The notes under the pieces were generated by a model. It did no database searches, was not told where the DNA came from, and saw nothing but the letters and a program-made list of their open reading frames with translations. A stretch of DNA of 64,000 nt, taken from assembly GCA_964393795.1 (NCBI GenBank), contig CAYMWA010000004.1:1-64000 (forward strand). Reading direction: 5' to 3'. The position numbers were made by a program, and so were the translations under genes. Origin of the DNA: Chryseosolibacter sp964393795. Its GTDB lineage: Bacteria; Bacteroidota; Bacteroidia; Cytophagales; Cyclobacteriaceae. Shown one piece after another: positions 54,105 through 63,730 of the stretch; the first letter of the stretch is position 1; every line of letters starts with the position of its first letter.

Positions 54105-55829
54105 TTATTTGTCCGGATCGATCAGCGTAACGACGCCATTCCTGAACGTCACCAGTGGTACAAGCTGATTTCCGCGACTGTATTGATACGAGTAACCCTG
54201 GAAAAGATAGCCGGGAATGAATGCGCTGTTGTTGAGCGCGTCTTGAAAGTAAACCCCGTTCTGCTGCAACTGGTGACCGAAAAATAACATCATCTCATAG
54301 CCCAACACCGACAACTTCGAAGGCACCTTCCCATACGCGCGCAGAAAGTCTTCGATGAATGCTTTCCTTCGCGGATTGTCGATGGCCACAAAGTTGGGTG
54401 CCGTAAAGACAATGCCGAGGGTCTGATACTTTTCAAACGGTACCGCCGTATCGTCGATCCAGTTCTCGGAACCTACGACGAGAATGGAGTCGCCGCGCGT
54501 CTCGATGCCACTGATCACTTTGGTGTAAATCAACGGATCATCGGTGGCGACATAGATACTGCCAATGCTGTCTTTCTTAAGCGTGAATTGTGACGGAAAA
54601 TTAAATTCGTCGAACTCCGTCGGTGTTGCGAGTATCTCGATAATTTTTGCTCCCTCCTCTTTGCCGATGCGCTTGCTGGCGACCACGTTTACGCCCAGTG
54701 AACTTGCTTTCTGGACAAAACTTGCCGCCAGCACCGAATCCTTCTCGCTGCCGCCGTAAAACACCATTGCCAGGTTGTTGCGCCCGTGCGCGGCAATGTA
54801 TTCCGCGGCTCTCGTGCCGATGGCTTCTGAAGGAGGCTGAAATAGAAATGCATAAGGATTCCCTTCAACAAGGTCAGTGTTATTTGAAAACGGATTGACG
54901 GTATTGACTTGTTGCTGCATTGAAAATTCCTGGACAATGCTGTTTTCATTCGGATACAACGGTCCGACCACCAGATCAGCGTTCTTCAGTTCATCCGTAG
55001 TGAGGATGCGCTTCAGGTAATCGAGGCCGCTGTCCGTATCGTAGGCGTGCAGGCTGATTGGGGGCGCACTCGTTCTGTTAAGAGAGTCGACAGCGAGTTG
55101 GATGCCTTCGTAAAAGTCGAGTACGATCTGGTTGCGCTTCTTTCCCGGACTGGCATCGAGTTCATCCAGCATAAAGGGCAGCAATATCGCCACGCTGTAG
55201 CGGTCTTTGTGAAACGTTTTGGGGGCCTCGGGGATGAAGTCGGCGTGCTCAAACTTGAAACGGGCGATGATGTCTTCGAGCGCTTTTTTATTTTCATCAT
55301 CCGACAGATTTTGCGCCAGTACACTAGCTAACCGGCGTGCCACCACTTCGTCTTTCGGAAATTCTTCCAGCATCATCGTGAGCGTTTCCACGTCCGTAAT
55401 TTCCGCCAGGTGTTGACGCTTGATTCCCCTGACCGTTTCGGCGAGACGCTTATCTTCGATGTTGTCGAGGATTTTAAGACCCTGGAAGTAATCTTTGCCC
55501 TCCAGGTACAGCGTGCCCAGCCACAAATTCACTTCCGGCATCTTATCCCACTTGGAATGGATCGTCTTTATTTGCAGGAGCATGTCTTTGGCCACCGCAT
55601 CATATCCCTGCTTATGCGCCGCGAGTGCATAGTAAAAGGAAGCGTACGGCGCGTACTGGTTCTTTTGATCGTAGGCAATGAGCGGTTTGAAGCTTTCCAT
55701 CGCAAGGTTGTACTGCCCCTGTCTGAAAAGGTCTTTTGCATTCTGGTATTGCCTGCTGTAGTCAGTCTGTCCCGACACTGGCAGCGTGGCAAGTGCCAGC
55801 AAGGCAAAAACGATCATCCTGTTCATCAT
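54105..55829 (-). CDS. TPR and periplasmic-binding-fold protein (LpoA/amino-acid receptor-like)
   Basis: The 574-residue secreted protein has a signal peptide (MIVFALLALATLPVSGQ), N-terminal TPR-like helices (DLFRQGQYNLAMESFKPLI) and, from about residue 210, a type I periplasmic-binding fold with YSVAILLPFMLDE, DLVVGPLYPNENSIVQEF and VLGYEMMLFFGHQL. This combination resembles LpoA-type lipoproteins and branched-chain amino-acid receptor-like proteins, but no lipobox is clear. A role in envelope or peptidoglycan regulation is possible. It lies between guaA and hemL. Confidence 0.82.
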   Translation of the reverse strand: MMNRMIVFALLALATLPVSGQTDYSRQYQNAKDLFRQGQYNLAMESFKPLIAYDQKNQYAPYASFYYALAAHKQGYDAVAKDMLLQIKTIHSKWDKMPEVNLWLGTLYLEGKDYFQGLKILDNIEDKRLAETVRGIKRQHLAEITDVETLTMMLEEFPKDEVVARRLASVLAQNLSDDENKKALEDIIARFKFEHADFIPEAPKTFHKDRYSVAILLPFMLDELDASPGKKRNQIVLDFYEGIQLAVDSLNRTSAPPISLHAYDTDSGLDYLKRILTTDELKNADLVVGPLYPNENSIVQEFSMQQQVNTVNPFSNNTDLVEGNPYAFLFQPPSEAIGTRAAEYIAAHGRNNLAMVFYGGSEKDSVLAASFVQKASSLGVNVVASKRIGKEEGAKIIEILATPTEFDEFNFPSQFTLKKDSIGSIYVATDDPLIYTKVISGIETRGDSILVVGSENWIDDTAVPFEKYQTLGIVFTAPNFVAIDNPRRKAFIEDFLRAYGKVPSKLSVLGYEMMLFFGHQLQQNGVYFQDALNNSAFIPGYLFQGYSYQYSRGNQLVPLVTFRNGVVTLIDPDK

Positions 55830-55859
55830 ATCATTTCAGGTTCCGAAAACGCCAAAAAT

Positions 55860-57386
55860 CTATTCCCATTCAATGGTAGCCGGCGGCTTCGAACTGATGT
55901 CGTAGACCACCCGGTTTACTCCTTTCACTTTGTTGATAATGTCACTTGAGACCTCCGCGAGGAAATCATATGGCAAATGTGCCCAGTCCGCCGTCATCCC
56001 GTCCGTGCTCGTCACCGCCCTGAGACTGACGACCCGCTCGTACGTGCGCTCATCTCCCATTACTCCAACGGACTGCAACGGGGTCAATATTGCGCCGGCC
56101 TGCCAGACTTTATCGTACAGGCCTTCTTTTTTCAGACCGCTGATGAAGATATGGTCTACTTCCTGCAACACACTCACCTTTTCCGCGGTGATGTCGCCGA
56201 GGATGCGAATGCCAAGACCCGGCCCCGGAAAAGGGTGCCTGCCCAGTATAGCTGGGTCGATATTCAGCGTCTTACCCACGACGCGCACTTCATCCTTAAA
56301 CAAAGTGTTCAGCGGTTCGACCACTTTGAGCTTCATTTTCTCTGGGAGGCCGCCTACGTTATGGTGCGATTTGATCGTAGCGGAAGGCCCTTTGACAGAC
56401 ACCGACTCGATCACATCCGGATAGATCGTTCCCTGCCCCAGCCAGCGGACATCGGTAATCTTGTGGGCCTCGACGTCGAAGACTTCAATAAAGGTCTTGC
56501 CAATCGCTTTCCGTTTTGATTCCGGTTCATACAAGCCTTTAAGGGCCTTGTAAAATCGATCCTTCGCGTCCACGCCCTTCACATTAAGGCCCATATGCTG
56601 ATAGGAATCAAGCACCTGCCGGAACTCGTCCTTTCGGAGCAGGCCATTGTCAACAAAAATACAGTGAAGATTAGGTCCGATCGCGTGGTGAATGAGCGTG
56701 GCTGCGACGGTCGAGTCAACACCGCCAGACAAGGCCATGACAACCTTGTCGTTGCCCAATTGCTGCTTCAGCTGTGCAATGGTCGCTTCAACGAACTGAT
56801 CCGGTGTCCAGTCCTGGGAGCAGCGGCATATGTGCACGACAAAGTTGCGCAGCAGCGTTTTTCCTTCGGTGGTATGGGTGACTTCCGGATGGAATTGAAT
56901 GCCGTATCGCTCCTGTCCTTTAACACGAAAAGCGGCCACCGGTACGGTCGCCGTACTGGCGATCACTTCAAACGATGACGGTACGGAGGCAATGGTATCG
57001 CTGTGCGACATCCACACTTGTGTATCAAGCGGAATCTCCTTAAGCAGGTTGTTGTGCCGGTCAACGGTAGCCAGTTTTGCCCTGCCGTATTCGCGTATCT
57101 CGGACGGCAGCACCTGTCCTCCCATCTGGTGAACCATCAATTGCGCGCCATAGCACACGCCAAGTACCGGCCGATCGCCGAAAATCGAAAAATCGAGCTG
57201 TGGTGATCCAGCATCCCGAACCGAGCAAGGGCTGCCCGAGAGGATTACACCCTTAATATTCTCGGTGAGCGGCGGGATCTTGTTAAACGGATGGATTTCG
57301 CAGTAGACGTTAAGTTCCCGTACGCGGCGCGCGATAAGTTGGGTGTATTGAGATCCAAAGTCCAGGATCAGAATCTGTTCAGACAT
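55860..57386 (-). CDS. guaA: GMP synthase (glutamine-hydrolysing)
   Basis: The 508-residue enzyme converts XMP to GMP using glutamine and ATP. The class I amidotransferase domain has the nucleophile in VLGVCYGAQLM near residue 79 and HPEV in GIQFHPEVTHT. The PP-loop ATPase has ALSGGVDSTVAATL near 220. The dimerisation domain contains HHNVGGLPEKMKLKVVEPL and ends YDISSKPPATIEWE. ATG at 57386 (MSEQILILDFGSQYT) is preferred to an upstream in-frame start. Confidence 0.97.
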   Translation of the reverse strand: MSEQILILDFGSQYTQLIARRVRELNVYCEIHPFNKIPPLTENIKGVILSGSPCSVRDAGSPQLDFSIFGDRPVLGVCYGAQLMVHQMGGQVLPSEIREYGRAKLATVDRHNNLLKEIPLDTQVWMSHSDTIASVPSSFEVIASTATVPVAAFRVKGQERYGIQFHPEVTHTTEGKTLLRNFVVHICRCSQDWTPDQFVEATIAQLKQQLGNDKVVMALSGGVDSTVAATLIHHAIGPNLHCIFVDNGLLRKDEFRQVLDSYQHMGLNVKGVDAKDRFYKALKGLYEPESKRKAIGKTFIEVFDVEAHKITDVRWLGQGTIYPDVIESVSVKGPSATIKSHHNVGGLPEKMKLKVVEPLNTLFKDEVRVVGKTLNIDPAILGRHPFPGPGLGIRILGDITAEKVSVLQEVDHIFISGLKKEGLYDKVWQAGAILTPLQSVGVMGDERTYERVVSLRAVTSTDGMTADWAHLPYDFLAEVSSDIINKVKGVNRVVYDISSKPPATIEWE

Positions 57387-57428
57387 GCTGCAAAGATAGC
57401 ACAAGCATGGAATTACGAAACAATCGCG

Positions 57429-58034
57429 CTAGAACGACATCGACATCAAACCGATCTGAAACCCAATGGCTGTAAAGTTTTTGTAGTTGTACCGTTCGCT
57501 TTTGTTGGTAGAGAAGTCATAGTGCAAGGCCGCCATGATACCTAAATTACTGCGCTCGCTGAAGCGGAAGAGCAAGCCCGCCTCTGGTCGTGCGAGAAAA
57601 CCCCAGGCCCGCTCTGAATCCTGATAAATGTTGTAGTAGAGCACGTATTCATTGGTGTTGGCGCCCAGGCCGAGACCCGCATATGGAAAAAACCGGTCTT
57701 CCTCTTCTTCTTTGAAATAATACTGTGCACTCACCACACCTGAGAACGAGTAGATGTAGTGAAAGTAATCGGTTGTAACGGCGCCCGTAGGACTTTCCTT
57801 TGTTGAGGTGGGTTCGTACTGATCGAAATTAATCCAACCAATATCGAGGCCGGCAGAAAAATTGGGTCGGATAAAGCCGCGGTATCCGGCCTTGCCTCCA
57901 GCAAAAGAGAAATCTTCAATCCAGCTTGTATTCGACAACGGTTGACTGCCGTTCAACGTGATATAGATGTATTTCTCCTGCGCCCACAAATGTGAAGATG
58001 CAAAGAGTCCGATCGCTAGAATAATATAACGCAT
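57429..58034 (-). CDS. Outer-membrane beta-barrel protein, OmpA/OmpW-like size
   Basis: The 201-residue protein has a signal peptide (YIILAIGLFASSHLWAQ) and alternating strands such as AGLDIGWINFDQYEPT, FPYAGLGLGANTNEYVLY and LGIMAALHYDFSTN, consistent with an 8-stranded outer-membrane barrel. The C-terminus FQIGLMSMSF ends with Phe as in many barrels. Function is unknown. It starts three bases after the DUF4136 gene stop and is surely co-transcribed with it. Confidence 0.78.
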   Translation of the reverse strand: MRYIILAIGLFASSHLWAQEKYIYITLNGSQPLSNTSWIEDFSFAGGKAGYRGFIRPNFSAGLDIGWINFDQYEPTSTKESPTGAVTTDYFHYIYSFSGVVSAQYYFKEEEEDRFFPYAGLGLGANTNEYVLYYNIYQDSERAWGFLARPEAGLLFRFSERSNLGIMAALHYDFSTNKSERYNYKNFTAIGFQIGLMSMSF

Positions 58035-58037
58035 AAT

Positions 58038-58673
58038 TTACTTTCCGATGTAAGGTGATTGTTTAAAGGCCTGCACAATGGCATCCGCCGATTGTGCATT
58101 GCGGTCGATGGTGCTGTACAAGTCGCCAAGATAGGCATCCCAGACCACCTTCACTTCATTCTTCGCGTTCCGGTTCTTCAGGTCGACGAGTTCAATGATC
58201 AGCACGCCGGTATTGTACGCATATGTGTTGACGTAAGGATAGTAATAGTAGGATCCGTAGCCATAATATCCGGGATAGAAGTGACCCGGGTAGCCATAGT
58301 AGTTCGGGTAGACGATGTCCTGGAAGACGTTGAAATCATTGATGACCATCACGTTTACGCCGAGGTCGGGATCTTCTTGCTTGGTCACCCGCTGATAGCC
58401 GCGGTCATCAAGCTCTTTGCGGATGGCGGTAAGCACATGCCTTGGAAATGTACTGGCAGGCGAGATCAGCAGCGTGTCGTTGGAGTTATTTGAATAGAAA
58501 CCGATGGTATCGGTGGGAATTGCATAGGTGGTGTAAGCCTTGAAGTCAGCCTCGGGATCATAGTTGGTGGAAACTACCATCTGGTCGATCAGTTTTTCCG
58601 AATCCGGTTCGTTGTGACAGGACCAGGCCGTGAATCCGATTATGACGGCTACATAACTGCAAATCTTTCTCAT
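58038..58673 (-). CDS. DUF4136 lipoprotein
   Basis: The 211-residue protein has a lipoprotein signal ending FTAWSC (Cys near residue 19) and the DUF4136 pattern: TNYDPEADFKAYTTYAIP near 37-54, LTAIRKELDDRGYQRV and late VVWDAYLGDL. The middle is rich in Tyr, Pro and Gly (YYGYPGHFYPGYYGYGSYYY), longer than in relatives, perhaps a flexible surface loop. The role is unknown. It is followed after three bases by an outer-membrane barrel gene, suggesting a joint envelope function. Confidence 0.87.
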   Translation of the reverse strand: MRKICSYVAVIIGFTAWSCHNEPDSEKLIDQMVVSTNYDPEADFKAYTTYAIPTDTIGFYSNNSNDTLLISPASTFPRHVLTAIRKELDDRGYQRVTKQEDPDLGVNVMVINDFNVFQDIVYPNYYGYPGHFYPGYYGYGSYYYYPYVNTYAYNTGVLIIELVDLKNRNAKNEVKVVWDAYLGDLYSTIDRNAQSADAIVQAFKQSPYIGK

Positions 58674-58806
58674 GTTTCTAAAACGAAAAAAGTACCCAAT
58701 AATTGTTGGTACCGGTTAGACCCCTTACGGGGATAAAAGGTTTGAACATGTCATAAAATTGCATGCCGCATCCCCATACCGATTCTTGGCCAATACCCTT
58801 TCGCCC

Positions 58807-59706
58807 TCAGCGAATGATCAGTCCGGCACCGAACAACAGCACAAACAACAGGGTGGAAATGGCCATTTGTTTGAGCCACGGATCAAGTTGATCCGGCGGA
58901 CGCCGCGATACCGCGATACCGTTGCGCAGGAAAAGCGGCAACGCGAGGAGAAACAGCAATTGCCATGGCGACTGCAATTTAAGTATCGTGTACAACACCA
59001 CCAGTATGACAGCGGCGGTCAATAAGATCCAATGATACACAACAGCCTTTGAACGACCAAGTCGAACAGGAATTGAGTACTTGCCCGCCAGCTTATCGGA
59101 TTCGATATCACGGATGTTATTCACGTTTAGCACTGCTACCGATAGCAGTCCCATGCTCATCGCGGGCAACACTTCGTAGGGTGTAACCGCGTGGGTAAAA
59201 AGATAGAAGGATCCCAATACGCCTACGAAGCCGAAAAAGACAAGTACAGAAAGATCGCCAAGTCCGAGATAGCCATAAGGCCTGCGTCCAACGGTATAAG
59301 TAAGCGCAGCGCCGATACTGAGCAGGCCGAGCAGAAGAAAAAAGAGAATTGCACGCCATTGCAGACCAAAGGCAACGAACAGCAACGCGACACCGCTCGC
59401 CAGACTCAGGATTACAAAGAGTACGATCGCACGACGCATCCGGGCAGGCGAGATAGCGCCAGACTGGACCGCCCGCAACGGGCCCTTTCGCTGAACGTGA
59501 TCAGCACCGTGAACGGAATCTCCATAATCGTTGGCCAGGTTGGACAGAATTTGCAGGAAGACCGTTGTCACAATACAAAGCAAAAATATGTCCCATCGAA
59601 AAGCACGTGCTTCCCATGCAAGGAATCCACCCATGGCAATCGAAGAAAGGGCCAGAGGAAGTGTCCGCAACCGAATGGCCTGAAGCCAGTGCTGATGGAT
59701 ATTCAC
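58807..59706 (-). CDS. menA: 1,4-dihydroxy-2-naphthoate polyprenyltransferase
   Basis: The 299-residue UbiA-family membrane enzyme attaches the prenyl chain in menaquinone synthesis. It has about eight membrane helices, the first Asp-rich motif NLANDYGDSVHGAD near residue 58 and the second VNNIRDIESDKLAGKYS near 186. The start is a GTG overlapping the stop of the upstream peroxidase gene (GTGA), so translation is coupled. Menaquinone would be the quinone used by the complex I encoded at 35.7-38.9 kb. Confidence 0.95.
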   Translation of the reverse strand: MNIHQHWLQAIRLRTLPLALSSIAMGGFLAWEARAFRWDIFLLCIVTTVFLQILSNLANDYGDSVHGADHVQRKGPLRAVQSGAISPARMRRAIVLFVILSLASGVALLFVAFGLQWRAILFFLLLGLLSIGAALTYTVGRRPYGYLGLGDLSVLVFFGFVGVLGSFYLFTHAVTPYEVLPAMSMGLLSVAVLNVNNIRDIESDKLAGKYSIPVRLGRSKAVVYHWILLTAAVILVVLYTILKLQSPWQLLFLLALPLFLRNGIAVSRRPPDQLDPWLKQMAISTLLFVLLFGAGLIIR

Positions 59707-60257
59707 GGCGTAATGTGATTAAGAATGGATTCATCAAGCGGGTTGACCTTCGGACCATAAAATCCGACGACTTCGCCCTGACTGTTCACGACATACTTGC
59801 AAAAATTCCATGTAGGCGTTTTTCCCGATCGTGCTTCCAGCCATTGGTAGAGCGGATGCTGACCGCTGCCACGCACGGAAATCTTTTCAAACATCTGAAA
59901 GGTTACGCCGTAATTTTCGTCGCAAAACTCGGCGATCTGCGCATTCGTGCCCGGTTCCTGCCAGAGAAAATTGTTCGCCGGAAAACCGAGCACCTCAATC
60001 TTGTCACCATAAAGTTCATGTAACTTCTGCAAGTCAGCGTACTGAGGTGTGTAACCGCACCTGGAAGCTGTGTTCACAATCAAAAGGTTTTTGCCTCGAT
60101 AACGTTGGAAGTCAACCGGTTTGCCGTCAATGTCATTGATGGTAAGATCGTAAAGCTCAGCCGGAACGGCGCGCTTCGCGGCTGGAAATAGTTTCCCCAG
60201 AAACATGGCCACCAGCCCCATGATCACAAGCCCTCCGACGGCATATTTATAGTTCAC
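59703..60257 (-). CDS. Glutathione peroxidase family protein (membrane-anchored)
   Basis: The 184-residue protein has one N-terminal hydrophobic helix (AVGGLVIMGLVAMFLG), so it is anchored or exported, followed by the peroxidase domain with peroxidatic Cys in VNTASRCGYTPQY, Gln in FPANNFLWQEPG and WNF in PTWNFCKYVV. Cys replaces selenocysteine, and most such enzymes use thioredoxin. It starts at a GTG that overlaps the end of a second, soluble-type copy by 11 bases and is coupled to menA downstream. Confidence 0.93.
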   Translation of the reverse strand: MNYKYAVGGLVIMGLVAMFLGKLFPAAKRAVPAELYDLTINDIDGKPVDFQRYRGKNLLIVNTASRCGYTPQYADLQKLHELYGDKIEVLGFPANNFLWQEPGTNAQIAEFCDENYGVTFQMFEKISVRGSGQHPLYQWLEARSGKTPTWNFCKYVVNSQGEVVGFYGPKVNPLDESILNHITP

Positions 60258-60741
60258 TGAGTATTTTGCTGTCGAGCGGATTCACCTTCGAAGCATAAAA
60301 CTTCACTGTTCCGTCCGGTTTTACTAAGTACTTGCAGAAATTCCAGGTAGGTTCCTCGCCAGATTTCTCGGCGAGCCATGTATACAGCGGATGTCGGTCT
60401 TCGCCCTTCACCGAAATTTTTTCAAACATCTGAAACTTTACGCCGTAATTTTTCTCACAGAACGCGGCAATCTCCTGTGCGGTTCCTGGCTCCTGTCCAC
60501 CAAAGTTATTAGCAGGAAAACCCAGCACCACCACTTTGTCGCCATACTCCTCGTGTAGTTTTTCGAGATCGGCATACTGAGGAGTGAAGCCGCACTTCGA
60601 AGCGACATTCACCAACAACAAAGTCCTGCCTTTATAGGCCTGAAAGTCTATCTCCTTACCGTCGAGCGCATGCATCTTAAAGTCGTAAATAGATTGGGGC
60701 ATTGTTGTGAACATAAGCAAAAGCACGATAAGCGTTTTCAT
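60247..60741 (-). CDS. Glutathione peroxidase family protein (exported)
   Basis: The 164-residue paralogue of the next gene has a short signal-like N-terminus (TLIVLLLMFTTMPQSIYDF) and the catalytic set VNVASKCGFTPQY (Cys near residue 42), FPANNFGGQEPG and PTWNFCKYLV. It reduces hydroperoxides, probably with thioredoxin. The two tandem peroxidases are similar enough to be a local duplication, then diverged in their N-terminal anchors. It is first in a gpx-gpx-menA operon. Confidence 0.93.
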   Translation of the reverse strand: MKTLIVLLLMFTTMPQSIYDFKMHALDGKEIDFQAYKGRTLLLVNVASKCGFTPQYADLEKLHEEYGDKVVVLGFPANNFGGQEPGTAQEIAAFCEKNYGVKFQMFEKISVKGEDRHPLYTWLAEKSGEEPTWNFCKYLVKPDGTVKFYASKVNPLDSKILSEL

Positions 60742-60839
60742 ACCTGATTTATTTTCATGCGGAGCGTTGTGTTAGGCCTGTGCGCCGCCATGTTTTTCCT
60801 CAATTTCACTTTATTAAACCGAACCATCAAGAGACGCTT

Positions 60840-62627
60840 CTACATTTTTTCAGGAACGTCGATCCCCAATAGCTTCATTCCACGCTTGATAACCCTTGCG
60901 ACTGTAGCAGACAGTACAATCCGAAGCTGCAGTCGGGCCGCATCAGCCTCGCTGAAGATCGGAATACTCTGGTAAAACTGGTTGTATTCCCGTGCCAGGT
61001 CATAAACATAATTAGCGATCACTGCCGGTGAATGGTCGCGCGCGGCTTCCATGATCCTGTTTTCAAAAGCCATGAGCACCTGGATAACTTCACGCTCGGC
61101 AGGTTCCAGTGTGTCCACACTGGACACGGTGGCCGGGTCAACATGGAGGCCGGTGCTTTCCGCTTTGCGCAGGATGGCCCTGATGCGTGCATGCGTGTAT
61201 TGAATGAATGGACCGGTAAAGCCTTGCAGTTGTATCGACTCGGCCGGATCGAAAAGCATGCGCTTTTTCGGATCAACTTTCAACAGAAAGAACTTTAGCG
61301 CCCCCAGGCCTATTTCCTCATACAAACGATGCGCTGCCTCACTCGAAGGATCATCGATCTTGCCAAGTTCCTTCGTTTGCATTGCCGCCTCCGCCACCAT
61401 TTCTTCGATGAGATCGTCAGCATCGACGACGGTCCCCTCACGCGATTTCATTTTGCCACTCGGCAGGTCGACCATACCATAGGAAAGGTGGTAACAGCGC
61501 TTCGCCCACGCGTAGCCCAGCTTGTCGAGGATGAGGAACAGCACTTTGAAGTGATATTCCTGCTCATTGCCCACCGTATAGATCTGGCCGCTGATGCCCG
61601 GAAAGTCGCGGAAGCGCAGGATGGCCGTCCCGATATCCTGCGTCATGTAGACCGACGTTCCGTCGGCGCGGAGCAGGAGTTTCTCATCAAGCCCGTCGGC
61701 GGTGAGGTCTACCCACACAGAACCGTCTTCCTTCCTGAAGAACACACCGCGCTCAACACCCTTCATCACTTCTTCCTTGCCGAGCAGATAGGTTTCCGAC
61801 TCATAGTAAAGTTTATCGAAGTCGACACCCATTTTCTTGTAAGTGGCATCAAAGCCTTCATACACCCACCCGTTCATCATTTTCCAAAGCGCAAGCACTT
61901 CAGGGTCGCGTTGCTCCCACTGTTGCAACATTTCGACCGCAAGCTTCATGATGGGCGCCGCCTTTGACGCCTCCTCTTCGCTGGCACCTTTCTGCATCAG
62001 CGCGCTGACTTGTGCCTTGTAGGCCTTGTCAAACATGACATAGTACTTCCCTACAAGATGATCGCCCTTGATGCCCGTACGCTCCGGCGTCTCTCCTTCG
62101 CCGTACAGCTTCCATGCGGCCATCGACTTGCAGATATGGATGCCGCGATCATTGATGATCTGTACCTTGTGAACTTTGTAGCCACTCGCTTTGTAGATTT
62201 CGGCGACGCTCCACCCCAGGAAATTGTTGCGCAGGTGGCCGAGGTGCAACGGTTTGTTGGTGTTCGGCGAGGAATACTCGACCATAATCTCCTCGCCACT
62301 CGGCGGAAGCTGGCCGTAGTCGTCACGCTCGTAGATGTCGTGCAGCGCCTGAACCCACACTGCATCGTGCAGCGTCAGGTTGAGAAAGCCTTTGACAACG
62401 TTGAATTCCCTGACTAACGTGGAATGTGCCACCAGGTACTCGCCTATGGCGCGACCGGTATCTTCGGGCTTTTTTTTCGTTTGCCTGACCAGCGGAAAGC
62501 AGACCAGCGTGTGCGAGCCGGCGAACTGAGGGTTTGTAGGCTGAAGTTGCAGTTGATCGGTTTCCAGTTGAAACACATCGCGGACTGCCTTTTCTATTTC
62601 GGAACGGAGGGCGGACTCAAGATGCAT
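60840..62627 (-). CDS. argS: Arginine--tRNA ligase
   Basis: The 595-residue class I synthetase has the N-terminal additional domain, SSPNTNKPLHLGHLRNNFLG with the HIGH-type motif HLGH, DRGIHICKSM, and a KMSKS-like KMKSREGTVV. The C-terminal anticodon-binding domain ends ATVARVIKRGMKLLGIDVPE. ATG at 62627 is used; it overlaps the last base of the stop codon of the deoxyhypusine-synthase-like gene (TGATG). A GTG two codons earlier is less likely. Confidence 0.97.
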   Translation of the reverse strand: MHLESALRSEIEKAVRDVFQLETDQLQLQPTNPQFAGSHTLVCFPLVRQTKKKPEDTGRAIGEYLVAHSTLVREFNVVKGFLNLTLHDAVWVQALHDIYERDDYGQLPPSGEEIMVEYSSPNTNKPLHLGHLRNNFLGWSVAEIYKASGYKVHKVQIINDRGIHICKSMAAWKLYGEGETPERTGIKGDHLVGKYYVMFDKAYKAQVSALMQKGASEEEASKAAPIMKLAVEMLQQWEQRDPEVLALWKMMNGWVYEGFDATYKKMGVDFDKLYYESETYLLGKEEVMKGVERGVFFRKEDGSVWVDLTADGLDEKLLLRADGTSVYMTQDIGTAILRFRDFPGISGQIYTVGNEQEYHFKVLFLILDKLGYAWAKRCYHLSYGMVDLPSGKMKSREGTVVDADDLIEEMVAEAAMQTKELGKIDDPSSEAAHRLYEEIGLGALKFFLLKVDPKKRMLFDPAESIQLQGFTGPFIQYTHARIRAILRKAESTGLHVDPATVSSVDTLEPAEREVIQVLMAFENRIMEAARDHSPAVIANYVYDLAREYNQFYQSIPIFSEADAARLQLRIVLSATVARVIKRGMKLLGIDVPEKM

Positions 62628-63604
62628 CACCACTCCATTACGTATGCAAACACCAGCGGCGCCACGATGGTGGCGTCAGACTCGATGATGAATTTCGGCG
62701 TGTCAATGCTGAGTTTTCCCCACGTTATCTTTTCATTCGGTACGGCTCCAGAGTACGACCCATAGCTCGTCGTCGAATCGCTGATCTGGCAGAAATAGCT
62801 CCAGTAGGGAATGCCTTCCCGTCCCAGATCCTGGTGCAGCATCGGCACAACACAAATCGGGAAATCGCCGGCAATGCCACCTCCAATCTGAAAGAAGCCT
62901 ATGCCGTCGTCACCGGCTTCTCGCGTATACCAGTCGGAAAGAAAGGTCATGTATTCGATGCCACCGCGAACGGTAGTCGGCTTCAGTTCACCTGTCACAC
63001 AATAGGACGCAAAGATGTTGCCCATGGTCGAGTCTTCCCATCCGGGCACGACGATAGGGAGATTTTTTTCAGCCGCAGCGATCATCCAGCTGTTCTTTGG
63101 ATCGATCTGGTAGTACTGTTTCAACACACCACTGTTCAACATCTTGTACATGTATTCATGCGGCAAATACCGTTCTCCTTTATTATCGGCATCCTTCCAC
63201 AATTCGTAAATATGCTTTTGCAACCTTCTGAACGCCTCCTCTTCGGGAATGCACGTATCCGTCACGCGGTTCATGCCCTTTGAGAGGAGATCCCATTCTT
63301 CCTGTGGGGTGAGGTCGCGGTAATGCGGGATGCGCTTGTAGTAGTCGTGCGCTACAAGGTTCATAATGTCCTCCTCCAGGTTGGCCCCCGTGCAGGAAAT
63401 AATCTGAACCTTATCCTGGCGGATCATTTCGGCGAGGCTGATACCCAATTCCCCGGTGCTCATCGCACCGGCAAGGGTGATCATCATCTTCTTGCCGGCG
63501 GCGAGATGCTCCTTGTAAGCCTTTGCGGCATCCACCAGCGTCGCTGCGTTAAAGTGCAGAAAATGTTTTTCGAGAAAAGATGAAATCGGTCTGTTGTCAC
63601 TCAT
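62627..63604 (-). CDS. Deoxyhypusine synthase family protein
   Basis: The 325-residue protein has the NAD-binding deoxyhypusine synthase fold: TLAGAMSTGELG near 43-54, SCTGANLEEDIMNLVAHDYY, QIGGGIAGDFPICVVPML and WGKLSID, whose Lys297 aligns with the catalytic Lys of human DHS (SWGK context). Bacteria lack eIF5A; such homologues make homospermidine or a related polyamine, so spermidine/putrescine metabolism is likely. An arginase-family gene lies upstream on the same strand, which supports polyamine synthesis. Its stop overlaps the argS start. Confidence 0.92.
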   Translation of the reverse strand: MSDNRPISSFLEKHFLHFNAATLVDAAKAYKEHLAAGKKMMITLAGAMSTGELGISLAEMIRQDKVQIISCTGANLEEDIMNLVAHDYYKRIPHYRDLTPQEEWDLLSKGMNRVTDTCIPEEEAFRRLQKHIYELWKDADNKGERYLPHEYMYKMLNSGVLKQYYQIDPKNSWMIAAAEKNLPIVVPGWEDSTMGNIFASYCVTGELKPTTVRGGIEYMTFLSDWYTREAGDDGIGFFQIGGGIAGDFPICVVPMLHQDLGREGIPYWSYFCQISDSTTSYGSYSGAVPNEKITWGKLSIDTPKFIIESDATIVAPLVFAYVMEW

Positions 63605-63641
63605 GGTATATCGTTTCCAAATCCTGCGCGAAATTACAGAA

Positions 63642-63697
63642 ATTAGTCATTAGTCACTGGGGATTGGGGATTAGAAATTGGCTTTTGGCTATTGGAA
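63642..63697. repeat. Degenerate heptamer array ATTRGNN, 8 units
   Basis: ATTAGTC twice, ACTGGGG, ATTGGGG, ATTAGAA, ATTGGCT, TTTGGCT and ATTGGAA follow in one phase, with ATT/TT-GG positions conserved and the last two variable. It lies just upstream of the deoxyhypusine-synthase-like start. Confidence 0.7.
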
Positions 63698-63730
63698 ATA
63701 GCAACCAGACACATTTGGTGTACACTTCAC

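Noticed and set aside
59703..60741. Selenocysteine-containing glutathione peroxidases
   Set aside because: The catalytic codons are ordinary Cys codons, so no recoding is needed.
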